This document shows positions 6,779 through 16,413 of a stretch of 64,000 bases of DNA, piece after piece. The stretch lies in contig JAFDZT010000001.1 of NCBI GenBank assembly GCA_018266735.1, positions 186,001-250,000 of the forward strand, given 5' to 3'. Numbering within the stretch: the stretch's first letter is position 1; each line of letters opens with the position of its first letter. This stretch comes from Bacteroidota bacterium. GTDB taxonomy: Bacteria; Bacteroidota; Ignavibacteria; Kapaibacteriales; Kapaibacteriaceae. The position numbers and the translations under genes are program-made. The notes under the pieces are model-generated. The model did not search any database. It was not told the DNA's origin and was given only the letters and a program-made list of their open reading frames with translations.

Positions 6779-8122
6779 GTGCTGATCGCCCGCTACATCC
6801 TGCGTGCACATGTGGGTCCGTTCCTGTTCGGAACGCTCACCATCATCATGCTCTTCCTGCTGCAGTACATGATGCGATTCGTGGATGAGCTCGCAAGCAA
6901 AGGCCTTGGCGGTTGGGTGATCACGCAGTTCATCCTGTTGAATCTCTCGTGGATCGTTGTGCTCGCCGTGCCCATTGGCGTGTTGTTCTCGACGCTCATG
7001 GCGTTCGGTGGCATGTCGGCCAACAACGAGGTCACGGTCTTCAAAGCCAGTGGCGTTGGCTTGTTTCAAATGATGCGTCCGGTGATGCTCTTTGGCGTGG
7101 TGCTCTGGGCATTCACGTTCTGGTTCACCGATAATGTGCTGCCGGACTCCAATCTTCAGCTCAGCACGCTAACGCGCGACATCTCGCGTACGAAGCCAAC
7201 GTTCGCGATCGACGAAGGTGAGTTCACGACGGCTGTCGATGGATTCACGATCCTTGCGCGACGTGTGGATTCCAATGGTGTGCTGTATGGCGTGACGATC
7301 TACGATCACTCCCGACCGGAGCGGAGCAATGTTGTGAATGCCGACACGGCAAGACTTGCCTTTACGCCGTCGGCGTCACATCTGATCATGCAGCTCTTTC
7401 ATGGCGAGATCCACCAGCAGAATCGTGTGAAGCCCAACGACTATCGTCTCATCACGTTCGACCGACATCAGATCTCGATGGCGGCGGATCGGTTCTTCTT
7501 CCAGCAGACCGACGCAAGTGGTTCGTCGCGCAGTGATCGTGAGATGCGCATCAGCGATATGCGCGTGATCGTCGATCGGGCGAATGCCTACAAGGCAGAG
7601 GCAAGTCATCGTATCGATTCGCTGGTGCACGACCACGTGTCCTACCTCGCGGCGGCTTCGTCTGCAACGCCTTCGCGATCCTCGTCGTTCGATTCGACGA
7701 ATGCGATCTCGAATGCACAGGCGCGCGTATCGTACATTCGCTCGCAGATCGAGGCAGAGTCGTACCGACGAACGGCTGAGCGCGACAATGCACGACGGTA
7801 TGAAGTGGAGATCCAGAAAAAGTATGCCATCCCGTTCGCTTGCATCCTCTTCGTCTTCGTGGGATGTCCGCTCGGCATCATCACCCGCGGCGGGAACTTC
7901 GGCATCAGCGCCGGCGTGTCACTGGTCTTCTATGTTGTGTATTGGGCCACGCTCATTGGTGGCGAAAAACTCGCCGACCGAGATCTGTTCTCTCCCACGC
8001 TTGCCATGTGGCTCGGTAACATCATCCTCGCCATCGTGGGCATCCTTGTGTCGATCAAGGTGAACTACGAGACCACACCGATCAGGGCGATGCTTCTGTG
8101 GTTACAGCGAAAACAGGCGTAG
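6779..8122 (+). CDS. LptF/LptG family permease (YjgP/YjgQ)
   Basis: The 447-residue protein has three N-terminal hydrophobic helices (about 12-35, 48-75, 97-120), a periplasmic beta-rich domain with DEGEFTTAVDGFTILARR, and three C-terminal helices (about 355-435). This is the fold of the LptF/LptG permeases that pull lipopolysaccharide from the inner membrane toward the LptC-LptA bridge. A Ser-rich, coiled insertion (about 250-345) sits before the C-terminal helices, making it longer than the usual 360-390 residues. It starts with GTG immediately after the upstream stop. The paralogous partner and LptB are not in the window. Confidence 0.88.
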   Translation: MLIARYILRAHVGPFLFGTLTIIMLFLLQYMMRFVDELASKGLGGWVITQFILLNLSWIVVLAVPIGVLFSTLMAFGGMSANNEVTVFKASGVGLFQMMRPVMLFGVVLWAFTFWFTDNVLPDSNLQLSTLTRDISRTKPTFAIDEGEFTTAVDGFTILARRVDSNGVLYGVTIYDHSRPERSNVVNADTARLAFTPSASHLIMQLFHGEIHQQNRVKPNDYRLITFDRHQISMAADRFFFQQTDASGSSRSDREMRISDMRVIVDRANAYKAEASHRIDSLVHDHVSYLAAASSATPSRSSSFDSTNAISNAQARVSYIRSQIEAESYRRTAERDNARRYEVEIQKKYAIPFACILFVFVGCPLGIITRGGNFGISAGVSLVFYVVYWATLIGGEKLADRDLFSPTLAMWLGNIILAIVGILVSIKVNYETTPIRAMLLWLQRKQA

Positions 8123-8149
8123 CACAATCTAATGGAATGTGAAGAATGA

Positions 8150-10393
8150 TTATCCAATCGTTACTGGCACTAACGTCATCGTATCGTTTCCAAAGATGTC
8201 GATGACCTTAACAGCCACAGTATATCGCCCTGGCTTTGAGTATGTGTGTGAAGCAGATGTGAGTTCGAGATGCCTATCCTTGCGCGACCTGAAACTCTGC
8301 CACTCATTCTCAAAGATGTACGAGCCTGTCCAGCGCTCTTCAAACTCGATGAACTCTCCACTATCAGCTGTAATGAGTCCTGGAACTTCGCCTTCCACAC
8401 CCATACGTTTCGCGACCTGTATGATCTCTTTTCGATTTTCGTAATCAAAGTCTACGGCCCAATAGTCTACCCAATCGGTCCACGTTTTTGTCAGCACTTC
8501 ACGCGTAACTACTCCCTGTTTATCCTTGCTAAACTTGACGAGTTGGCCGGCATCGCAGGCAACTTCACTCTTCCCGGCCTTCAGCTCTGCGGTGATGGAG
8601 TCCACAAGACCTTGCGAGTAGAACACGGAGAAGTCCACGAGCTCCATCGATAACGTAAGCCTGTCGGTAGCATCGTATCGTGGAGTTGCTTCAACGTAGG
8701 CAACGTCATGGAAGCGAACCTGTCCGCGTTCTACAGCGCGTTTGTCAAACACTTCCGGCGGTATGGTCTTTGGTGCAACATCAATGCCCTTTTGTTTTGC
8801 TTCTTCGAGTACTGCAGGGAATAAGCCCATTTCAAACTCAAACGCCAAAACGTCTACACGTGAAGCCCTACGCTTGCGACATTCCGTGATCACCTCTTCA
8901 ACAAAGAGTCTGCCTACGGGAAGATTGATCGGCCCTACTACCACTAAACGGTTTCCATTCTTTCCATGGAAGAACGAAGCATCTGACAACGGTTCTGAGC
9001 GGTAGGCCTTCAGGATCAGCTCGCGGAACTCCTGTTCTTTCCTTGCCAGCGCTTGCTCTTTTTGCTTGCCAGTGAGACGACCATTCACATTCAGATAGGC
9101 TTGCCGCTCATAGCGGCCTAGGTTCAGCACTTCAAAGGCACGAAACGGACTTCCTTTTGCCTTTAGATCTCGCTGTGCCTGAATGAGTCGTTTGCGCGTC
9201 GTGTGAATCCCGAACTTCCCTAGGTCAGTGGCGATCCACTTGCGTCCGAGTCTTTCAGCAACAGCGGCAGTAGTTCCTGAACCACAGAAGAAGTCGGCAA
9301 CGAGATCGCCTTCGTTGCTGCTGGCTTTTATAATGCGTTCTAGTAGAGCTTCGGGCTTTTGAGTGGGGTAATTGAATTTCTCCGATGATTTCGGGTCGAG
9401 CCCCTTGATGTCCCAGACGGAATCCACCGGCTGCCCGCGAACTTCAAATACAACATCGTCAGAGCCTGGCTCGCGTCCGTTCTTTTCTCGCCACTTTTTC
9501 AAATAGCGAACGAAGCGGCTGTCTTGAACGGGCATCTTCGCTCCCGTGATGCAGTTGTTCTCATTCAAGTAAGCATTCCACCTTTTGAAATCGATTGTGT
9601 CTTCGACTTCGGTATCGAACACCTCGTGGTAGGTGTGTTCTTGACCTTTGGCATAAACCATAAGGTTGTCGTGTTTCTTCGCGAAGTAGCCGTGTGTTTG
9701 ACCTTGGAAGGTTCGGTAATGCCACACCAAGTCGTTCACCAAATTTGGCCGACCGAAAACTTCGTCCATTGCAGCTCGGATGTAAGCACTCACCCGCCAA
9801 TCGCAATGCACGTAGATGCTGCCGTCGCTGTGCATCAAATCGCGCATGAGGATGAGGCGTTCGTAAATCATGGCGATGAACGAATCCGCTCCTCGACCCC
9901 ATGTGTCGCGATAGGCGATCTGTTCTAACAGGTTGGGTTCCTTGTGGAATGTTTCGCCCCCTATCTCGATGTCCATGCTGAAGTCTGCACCGACGTCGAA
10001 TGGCGGATCGATATAGATGAGCTTAAGGCCCCCGGCGTCTTCGATCTGGCGGCGGAGTGCACCGCTCTTGAGTGAGGAAAGAATGAGTTTGTTGTCGCCC
10101 CAGATGAGTTTGTTGGTCCACCCCTTCACTTGCCTGCCGTCCATGTCGAGACCAAGTACCGGATCTACATTCTCCTTACGGGGTTCATCGATATGCTCAA
10201 GGGTCTGAAAGGGAAGGATGGCTGTACATACATCGCGTGTCTTGCCGTTCCAGACCAACTCGACTTCCCGTTTGTCCTCGAAGAGGAGGAAACGGTACTT
10301 TTCGGGAAGTGGCTTGCCCTGTTCGATAAGCTTGATCAGGTCGCGCTTTTCAGCATCGGAGAGTTCGTATTGTTCAGATTGTGGGCGTGCCAT
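8150..10393 (-). CDS. Type III restriction-modification DNA methyltransferase (Mod)
   Basis: The 747-residue protein is a beta-class amino-methyltransferase: catalytic motif IV DPPF at 129-132 precedes the SAM-binding motif FCGSG at 369-373, and TQKPEALLERII lies just upstream of motif I. It would methylate adenine (or cytosine N4) in the recognition sequence and supply specificity to the Res subunit encoded in the same block. The last ~32 residues (HTYSKPGRYTVAVKVIDIFGND) look like a PKD/Ig-like strand pattern. The ATG has GAGGA upstream. Gene order on the minus strand is res, AlbA_2 gene, mod. GC content is lower than in the flanking genes. It converges with the permease gene 27 bp away. 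Confidence 0.9.
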   Translation of the reverse strand: MARPQSEQYELSDAEKRDLIKLIEQGKPLPEKYRFLLFEDKREVELVWNGKTRDVCTAILPFQTLEHIDEPRKENVDPVLGLDMDGRQVKGWTNKLIWGDNKLILSSLKSGALRRQIEDAGGLKLIYIDPPFDVGADFSMDIEIGGETFHKEPNLLEQIAYRDTWGRGADSFIAMIYERLILMRDLMHSDGSIYVHCDWRVSAYIRAAMDEVFGRPNLVNDLVWHYRTFQGQTHGYFAKKHDNLMVYAKGQEHTYHEVFDTEVEDTIDFKRWNAYLNENNCITGAKMPVQDSRFVRYLKKWREKNGREPGSDDVVFEVRGQPVDSVWDIKGLDPKSSEKFNYPTQKPEALLERIIKASSNEGDLVADFFCGSGTTAAVAERLGRKWIATDLGKFGIHTTRKRLIQAQRDLKAKGSPFRAFEVLNLGRYERQAYLNVNGRLTGKQKEQALARKEQEFRELILKAYRSEPLSDASFFHGKNGNRLVVVGPINLPVGRLFVEEVITECRKRRASRVDVLAFEFEMGLFPAVLEEAKQKGIDVAPKTIPPEVFDKRAVERGQVRFHDVAYVEATPRYDATDRLTLSMELVDFSVFYSQGLVDSITAELKAGKSEVACDAGQLVKFSKDKQGVVTREVLTKTWTDWVDYWAVDFDYENRKEIIQVAKRMGVEGEVPGLITADSGEFIEFEERWTGSYIFENEWQSFRSRKDRHLELTSASHTYSKPGRYTVAVKVIDIFGNDTMTLVPVTIG

Positions 10394-10415
10394 GGGGTCC
10401 TCGGATCAACTCGGT

Positions 10416-10455
10416 CGTAATCAATCGTAACCAATCGTAATCAATCGCAATCAAT
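10416..10455. repeat. Four 10-bp tandem repeats between mod and the AlbA_2 gene
   Basis: CGTAATCAAT, CGTAACCAAT, CGTAATCAAT and CGCAATCAAT follow one another without spacers. The last copy overlaps the stop codon of the AlbA_2 gene (10451-10453). They sit in the 57-bp gap before mod, upstream of its ribosome binding site. Confidence 0.85.
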
Positions 10456-12127
10456 GGGTCTCTTCTTCGGCAAGCCTCCAGACCGCGGCCTTCGTGGACC
10501 CATCGACCTTGATCTTTCCTTCCCGCTGGAGTTTTTGCAGCAAGTTGTGAATTTTCATGCGCTTTTGATCTGGCGTAAGCAGGTCCGACAACTTACCTTC
10601 GAGAAGCCTGTTGAACTTCTGCCTTTTGGCCGACCCGAACTTCTTCAGGTACTTAACAATCAAGTCACAATAGTACTCATCGTCAAAGGCCTTATGGTGC
10701 AAATATTCTGCTTCTGTTTCGGTGGATGACGCCACATCTGCTGCAACATGCAGATTGGGCTTTCGGCCTTCGATGAAACCCTTCCTTCTCAACGACTTCA
10801 GAATTGCTTCATCCGGAAGGATACCCTTTTGAATGGAATCGAGAGCCAACACCTCCGGCCAGGGTAGGTCTGCATGAGCAAGAAGCATTCTGCTGTAGTT
10901 CTCATCGATAATGCGCCCCTGCAGTCGTAAAACTACATGTGCCGGATCAGACAGGTCATAGTCTGGTAGTGGGAAGTACCTGCGAGCCTGACCCTTCCAC
11001 ATGATCTCTCGAATGCCGAATCCCATGGTATCGATCATACGAAGATGGACCATCGCTTCAGTGAGAAGCCGGTTGCGGTACTTCACCGGCGTGCGATTCT
11101 CGCGGATATAGTCATTCGGCTTGCCATCAAAAAAACCGCCGGCGTTTTGGAAGACAAGTTCGGTCGGATACTCGGTTACCAGGATTCGCTCCTGCCGTGA
11201 GTAATCTTGATGTGCGACACAATTGTGCAGCGCCTCAAGGACGATGCGTTGATCGTACTTCGATAGCTCGACCGGTATCATCTGGCCGGGCGGCAAGAGA
11301 GTGATGCGGATATGACGAATACGCTGATAGAGCGCTGTGGTAGCGAGCAGGAAAGGCGGGCTAAAATGTTCGTAGGCACGCTCCGGCCCCTCGAGGTTCC
11401 ATGAGATCTGCGCAACAAATGGTGAAAAATGCCTCACAGACTCCGCATTCCCGAGAAGGAGCAAACACGCCCGCGTAATACGTCCGTCCAGCGTAAGCCG
11501 TACCTTATTGAGAAACACTTCATCCGACCATGACTGAATCGTATCGGGTGCGATCCGATCACTGTACTTGACCGCATACACATCCCGGGCTCTTTTTAGC
11601 GCTTCGGGATCAAGATCCGTCATGGTGGCCTTTTCGCAAATCACTGCGGACCAGTCTTCGACAATAGACTGGCTGCGAATCTCATCGAGCTTGGTTACCG
11701 ACAATCCCGTCAGACTTTCACCATTACGTGCATAATAGTGGGTCTGCCAGCCGATGGGTATACCCCGTGGAGCAGGTGGAATCTCGAACATCACTACTCG
11801 TAACCCATCAACGACAAGTTCATAGACTTCTACAAACGACGTGGATGGATCTGTACTATCGGCGATCTGCTGTTTAATGCTGTGAAGCCGCTCGTGTTCA
11901 GGCCTATACGTGGTCCCTACAATCGCGCGTGTTTCGTCATGTACGCCAAACACAAGCCAGGCAGAAATGGCAACCCTTAGATTAGCTTCATTGCTCAATG
12001 CAGAAAAGTACTTCCCGATCTCAGAAGTCGAGAAGTTATCGTTTGCCTGTTTGAATTCGACGCACTCATTCTCGCCATCTTGTAGAACGCGATAAAGGAT
12101 GGCTCTGAGCTCAGCTTGCGTTTTCAC
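10451..12127 (-). CDS. AlbA_2 (Schlafen-type) domain / HATPase_c_4-like protein
   Basis: The 558-residue product begins with a Schlafen AlbA_2 domain (about 1-150): ECVEFKQAND, then an IGKYFSALSNEAN stretch and VFGVHDE, the conserved E-x-K...N...G pattern. The middle (about 300-345) has HNCVAHQDYSRQERI and LVFQNAGGFFDG, resembling the N-box and glycine strand of HATPase_c_4 proteins that are often called RecG-like regulators. A winged-helix-type C-terminus follows. Its start overlaps the res stop (12124-12127, ATGA), so it is translationally coupled to res, with mod downstream. Such proteins often accompany defence loci; a role as regulator or effector of this system is inference. Confidence 0.8.
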   Translation of the reverse strand: MKTQAELRAILYRVLQDGENECVEFKQANDNFSTSEIGKYFSALSNEANLRVAISAWLVFGVHDETRAIVGTTYRPEHERLHSIKQQIADSTDPSTSFVEVYELVVDGLRVVMFEIPPAPRGIPIGWQTHYYARNGESLTGLSVTKLDEIRSQSIVEDWSAVICEKATMTDLDPEALKRARDVYAVKYSDRIAPDTIQSWSDEVFLNKVRLTLDGRITRACLLLLGNAESVRHFSPFVAQISWNLEGPERAYEHFSPPFLLATTALYQRIRHIRITLLPPGQMIPVELSKYDQRIVLEALHNCVAHQDYSRQERILVTEYPTELVFQNAGGFFDGKPNDYIRENRTPVKYRNRLLTEAMVHLRMIDTMGFGIREIMWKGQARRYFPLPDYDLSDPAHVVLRLQGRIIDENYSRMLLAHADLPWPEVLALDSIQKGILPDEAILKSLRRKGFIEGRKPNLHVAADVASSTETEAEYLHHKAFDDEYYCDLIVKYLKKFGSAKRQKFNRLLEGKLSDLLTPDQKRMKIHNLLQKLQREGKIKVDGSTKAAVWRLAEEETH

Positions 12128-14835
12128 GATTGGTACTCGGTGAAGCTGACGGAAAGGTCACTTAGTGTTCGGGGCTTATGCAATTCGAAACTCTTCTGGT
12201 CAACGTACAGGAAGGTATACTTCACACCTTCATCATCCGCCGCAGTCGCATCTTCACACCATTGTTTGAGGCGCAGCATCTTTTGTGGTAGGTCGATCTC
12301 TTCTCGACCTTTGGTTTCAATGATCCAGATCACGCTACTAGTGTCGCGAATGATGAAATCAGGAACGTAGTACGAAAGACTACCATCAGCTTTGACAAAA
12401 TCCAACTTGAAACCAACCGCAAGATAGTTTTTGGTGAATGCCTCAGTGTCATCCGCTGCTTCAAGAAAGGCAGCAAAACTCAATTCAAATCCACCGGAAT
12501 GTGCTTCTCCAACGATTTTCGTATAGATACACTTCATGGCAGCCAAGTACGGTCTGTTTTCAATACGGAACGGGCGCATTTCACTAAGGCGAAGAGAACC
12601 GCTGTTCTCAATCGATCCCGTTTCGGTGATAGTATGGACATTTATGGCATGGACAAACGTATCATAGAGTACTTTGCTGACGTCAGGTTCTGCGAGATTT
12701 CTCAAGACATTAGGCTCTTCTAGATCAACGGGTGGGCCCTCAAAGAGATTGCTCCGTACGAATTCTCTCACTTTGGGATAGAGCACATCATATCCACTTA
12801 CGAGTCGAAGGTCATTTATCAATTGACGAGCAAAAAAAGCAACTACAGATCGGTAGTCAATATTAGCCACACCGCCTAGTACGACTGAGTGGTGCACATT
12901 ACCATCAAGCATGGTCTTAAACACTATCTCGCGGACATCGTCCTGTTCGAAATGCTTCATTGGTAAGCGGACGTTGTCGAGAGTACTCGGATCGATAGCT
13001 GCGAGATCACTATATTCGCGATGAAAGCGTCGAGACAATTTGGGCAACCGAATGTCGAGCAATTGTAGATCCTTTCTCTCGTTTTCCGTGTCGACCTCGA
13101 TTGTGATCAGACCCTCTCTCTGAGCATCATCGCCCATGGGAGCGTATTCGAAGCTCACACCTTCGATCTGGATTGACTCAACAAACTCCATAAAGGCCTG
13201 TGTACCCATTACAGAGACCGTTTCGCGAATGTTCGTTCCAAAGTGCATTCGCCTCAGGCCACGACCAAGTGTTTGCTCAGGAAGGATGTTGGCCTGTGAT
13301 GAATATGCTCGTAGGCCGACAATGGTTGTGACATTCCGTACATCCCATCCTTCTTTGAGCATCAACACGGAAACGATGGCCTTGTAGGGGGAGTCCCATG
13401 AATCGATTCGGTTCGACTCCCTACGCAGTCTTTCCAGCTCCTCTCTGTTCTTGCCAGATGCAGCTTCAGAGATCTCACCGTTGTCCTTCGTGTGAATGAC
13501 TAAAACTGCACCTTGTAGTTCAGGACAGATCCTCTCAAGGTGGGTACCGACGTCATCGCAATTGCGAGTATCATCAACCATCACAAACAGTACTGCCTTC
13601 TTGCCAAGGTCCTTTTGCTCTTCATAGGTCTTACGCCACTCCTCCACTCCTAGTGCGAGGTAGTCAGAGTATCGTTCGTTAAACAAAGCACTCTTGTGCT
13701 CACGTAGCTTGGCGCGACTATCGAGGTCTGGGAGTACGGGGTGTTTGACAACGTTCTGGTGAATTGCTTCAACAAGTGGATAATCCGATACGGTCTGAAC
13801 AAAGATGGAGCCGTTATCGTGCCGAGGCGTTGCAGTGACGTCGATTTGAATTGAGAGTCGACGGTCTTTCTGTAGAAGACGATGGTGGATATCCTGGATG
13901 GACTTGAACCACGCCATCTTGGGGTTGTGAATATGATGCGCTTCATCGTTGAAGACGGCAAGCTCGTCGATCTCTCGCACGATCTCGCCAAGGTCGGTCT
14001 TGCTATCCGAAGTTCTGCCAACAGGTCGTGCGCCGAATGCATCTGCCAAGAAGTAGTCGCGCAAGTCATCGTCTTCCAGTGACGGGTCAGCAACATCACC
14101 AAGGAACACCCTGTGGATATTCGTGAGGAAGATGTTCCCTGTAGAACGCATGAGGCGCACATCATCCTGAATATGCAACGTAATCTGAAAGTCATCCAGC
14201 CAGTTACGTCCGTCGTAGCCATTGATCGGCAACACGGGATCGGTAAAGAAGATTCGTAACCCATCGAAGTCCGAACGCAATCTGTCGAGAACAATGATGT
14301 TTGGTGCTATCACAAGAAAGTTCCGAGAAAGGCCTGAATCGACCTCATAAAACTTGTGATAGAAGCTCCACGCAATGAGGAGTGATAAAACCTTTGTCTT
14401 CCCCGCTCCTGTGGCCATTTTGATCACGTAGCGCGTCCAATCTTCGGGGAACATGCTTTGAGAGACTGACCCAGAGGCATCAAATCGAAGAAGGTCAAAC
14501 TTGTCACGGGCACCTCGGACGTCATACAACCATATCACCGTTTCTACGGCCTCTCGTTGAGAGTAGTAATATTGAAACGACTCCAATGTTCCATCGGCGC
14601 TTTCCAGCCAGTGTTCCTCCGAGAACCACCATTTGAGCAACGAGATTGACGTCTGAGAAGCACCTTTGTATCCGTTATTTCTCCACGCCTCGACCTCAAC
14701 TCGGATTCGTGCTACTAACGGCGGCAAGAGCTTGTCATAAGCTGTATCACGCAAAGCCTCTTCAGCAGGAAACCATCTTTGAGATGGCAGTAGCGGCTCA
14801 TATGGTGACGTTGGGAATCTCGGATGGAGCGCCAT
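12124..14835 (-). CDS. Type III restriction enzyme subunit (Res), DEAD-type translocase-nuclease
   Basis: The 903-residue protein contains Walker A ATGAGKT at 141-147, the DEAH box at 297-300 (NDEAHH), TATPR, and a C-terminal helicase half with QTLGRGLRR, so it is a superfamily 2 ATPase. The C-terminus carries a PD-(D/E)xK nuclease signature: PDF with Asp826, then ETK at 840-842. With Mod it would translocate or switch along DNA and cut unmethylated sites. It is the first gene of the three-gene block. Hand-counted GC in parts of it is 42-50%, versus about 60% in purK next door, which suggests horizontal acquisition. Confidence 0.9.
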   Translation of the reverse strand: MALHPRFPTSPYEPLLPSQRWFPAEEALRDTAYDKLLPPLVARIRVEVEAWRNNGYKGASQTSISLLKWWFSEEHWLESADGTLESFQYYYSQREAVETVIWLYDVRGARDKFDLLRFDASGSVSQSMFPEDWTRYVIKMATGAGKTKVLSLLIAWSFYHKFYEVDSGLSRNFLVIAPNIIVLDRLRSDFDGLRIFFTDPVLPINGYDGRNWLDDFQITLHIQDDVRLMRSTGNIFLTNIHRVFLGDVADPSLEDDDLRDYFLADAFGARPVGRTSDSKTDLGEIVREIDELAVFNDEAHHIHNPKMAWFKSIQDIHHRLLQKDRRLSIQIDVTATPRHDNGSIFVQTVSDYPLVEAIHQNVVKHPVLPDLDSRAKLREHKSALFNERYSDYLALGVEEWRKTYEEQKDLGKKAVLFVMVDDTRNCDDVGTHLERICPELQGAVLVIHTKDNGEISEAASGKNREELERLRRESNRIDSWDSPYKAIVSVLMLKEGWDVRNVTTIVGLRAYSSQANILPEQTLGRGLRRMHFGTNIRETVSVMGTQAFMEFVESIQIEGVSFEYAPMGDDAQREGLITIEVDTENERKDLQLLDIRLPKLSRRFHREYSDLAAIDPSTLDNVRLPMKHFEQDDVREIVFKTMLDGNVHHSVVLGGVANIDYRSVVAFFARQLINDLRLVSGYDVLYPKVREFVRSNLFEGPPVDLEEPNVLRNLAEPDVSKVLYDTFVHAINVHTITETGSIENSGSLRLSEMRPFRIENRPYLAAMKCIYTKIVGEAHSGGFELSFAAFLEAADDTEAFTKNYLAVGFKLDFVKADGSLSYYVPDFIIRDTSSVIWIIETKGREEIDLPQKMLRLKQWCEDATAADDEGVKYTFLYVDQKSFELHKPRTLSDLSVSFTEYQS

Positions 14836-14875
14836 TGGTTATAGTCAGTTTTAGGTGAGCACTATTGTACAACAA

Positions 14876-16039
14876 TTACCACACAATTCCATCCAACGCA
14901 CTCTTCGCTCGTGCGAATGCCTGATCCACGGTGGCTCCCGTAGCTGTCAGGTGACCCATCTTCCGTCCGATGCGCGCATCCTTCTTTCCGTAGAGATGGA
15001 GCGACACACCTTCGATCTTCAACGCGTCGACAACACTATCAGGAATGCCGCTGCCGCTGCGTTCGCCAAGGATGTTGATCATGCAGGCAGCGGGGACGCG
15101 CATGTGCGGTGAGCCGAGCGGGGCATTCACGACAGCACGAACACAGTTCTCGAACTGCGAGGTGTGACAGGCCTCGATGGTGTAATGACCGGAGTTGTGC
15201 GGACGTGGGGCGATCTCGTTGAAGAGGATCTGGTCGTCGTTCGTAAGGAACATCTCGATGCCGAACACGCCGACACCTTCGATGGTCTCCACACATTGCA
15301 GGGCGATCTCCTGAGCACGTCGCTGCAACTCTTCTTCGATGGGAGCAGGGGCAAGAACAGAGACACAGATGTGTCCTTGCTGGATCGTCTGGACGCATGG
15401 ATACACGGCCGTTTCACCACGCCGATTGCGCGCCACCATCACGGCAAGTTCCTTCGTGAATGTCACGAACGACTCTGCCAGAAGCGGCCGTGGCTCTTCA
15501 CCTTCCATGAACCGTCGCCATACCATGTCGATCTCGGTATCGCGCTTGATGGTGGCATTGCCATATCCATCATAGCCATACTTGCGTGTCTTGGCCACGA
15601 ACGGATAACCATGCTCCGCACCAAAGTCGAACAGGTCTTGTTTCGTCGTGATCTCGGCGAATCGCGCCATGGGGATCCCAACGGCAGCGAAGGTCTGCTT
15701 CTGCGTGTACTTGTCTTGCACGAGGCGCATGGTTGCAGGTGATGGCCAAACAAGGCGCTTCTCGGCGATCACATCAAGAATGTGCGGGTCGATGAATTCA
15801 TTCTCAAGTGTGATGATGTCGGACGCGTCGATGAACTGTCCGAGTTGCCCTGCCTCCTTCCAACCCTCCGGAAACTCGAGCTTCGTCATCACGCCGGCCG
15901 GAGAGTTCTCACCATGCTCGATCACGGCAATGCGCATGCCCAGTTGGAGCGCGGCCTGCGCCGTCATCTTGGCAAGCTGACCTCCACCTAGAAGACCCAG
16001 GACGAACGTTTCTGCCGGACGGTAGATAGATGGCAACAT
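14876..16039 (-). CDS. purK: N5-carboxyaminoimidazole ribonucleotide synthase PurK
   Basis: PurK is an ATP-grasp enzyme that carboxylates AIR to N5-CAIR in purine biosynthesis. The 387-residue product has LGLLGGGQLAKM at the N-terminus, the glycine-rich YGYDGYGN loop of the ATP-grasp domain, and the highly diagnostic NEIAPRPHNSGHYTIEA block. The frame is open further upstream, but the ATG at 16039 gives the normal N-terminus and a TGATG overlap with acpS. It is the last gene of the prfB-acpS-purK operon. PurE, its usual partner, is not in the window. Confidence 0.95.
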   Translation of the reverse strand: MLPSIYRPAETFVLGLLGGGQLAKMTAQAALQLGMRIAVIEHGENSPAGVMTKLEFPEGWKEAGQLGQFIDASDIITLENEFIDPHILDVIAEKRLVWPSPATMRLVQDKYTQKQTFAAVGIPMARFAEITTKQDLFDFGAEHGYPFVAKTRKYGYDGYGNATIKRDTEIDMVWRRFMEGEEPRPLLAESFVTFTKELAVMVARNRRGETAVYPCVQTIQQGHICVSVLAPAPIEEELQRRAQEIALQCVETIEGVGVFGIEMFLTNDDQILFNEIAPRPHNSGHYTIEACHTSQFENCVRAVVNAPLGSPHMRVPAACMINILGERSGSGIPDSVVDALKIEGVSLHLYGKKDARIGRKMGHLTATGATVDQAFARAKSALDGIVW

Positions 16040-16413
16040 CAGACTTCCTCGAGTACGACCACTGCAACGGCAACGGTGCTTGTATGACTTAGCGTTACGT
16101 GGATGCGATATCCTTCCCACCGTTCCTTCATCGCATTGAACAGTTCGATCACCGGCTTGCCACTGGCTTCGTTGCGAATGCCCACATCCTTGAAGGCAAA
16201 CCCGTCGCGCATTCCCGTGCCAATGGCCTTGGAGAAGGCTTCTTTCGCTGCAAAGCGCGCGGCATAGTGCAGGTGACGTGTTTCGCCAAAGCGCTCACAG
16301 TACTCGATCTCGAGCGGCGTGAACACGCGCTTGCCGAAGCGGTCGCCATACTCCTCGAACGAATGCTTGATCCGACCTACGTCGGTGATATCTACGCCGG
16401 TTCCAATGATCAT
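16039..16413 (-). CDS. acpS: Holo-[acyl-carrier-protein] synthase AcpS
   Basis: AcpS transfers the 4'-phosphopantetheine arm from CoA to apo-ACP. The 124-residue protein has the expected length and both family motifs: [14 protein letters not shown] at the N-terminus with the Mg-binding Asp, and [15 protein letters not shown] near residue 55. It also has the HVTLSHT strand near the end. Its ATG overlaps the prfB stop by four bases (ATGA), and its stop overlaps the purK start, so the three genes are tightly coupled. Confidence 0.95.
   Translation of the reverse strand: MIIGTGVDITDVGRIKHSFEEYGDRFGKRVFTPLEIEYCERFGETRHLHYAARFAAKEAFSKAIGTGMRDGFAFKDVGIRNEASGKPVIELFNAMKERWEGYRIHVTLSHTSTVAVAVVVLEEV

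Noticed and set aside
16040..16120. Upstream extension of purK by 27 codons
   Set aside because: It lies within acpS; ATG 16039 gives the normal PurK N-terminus and a TGATG junction.
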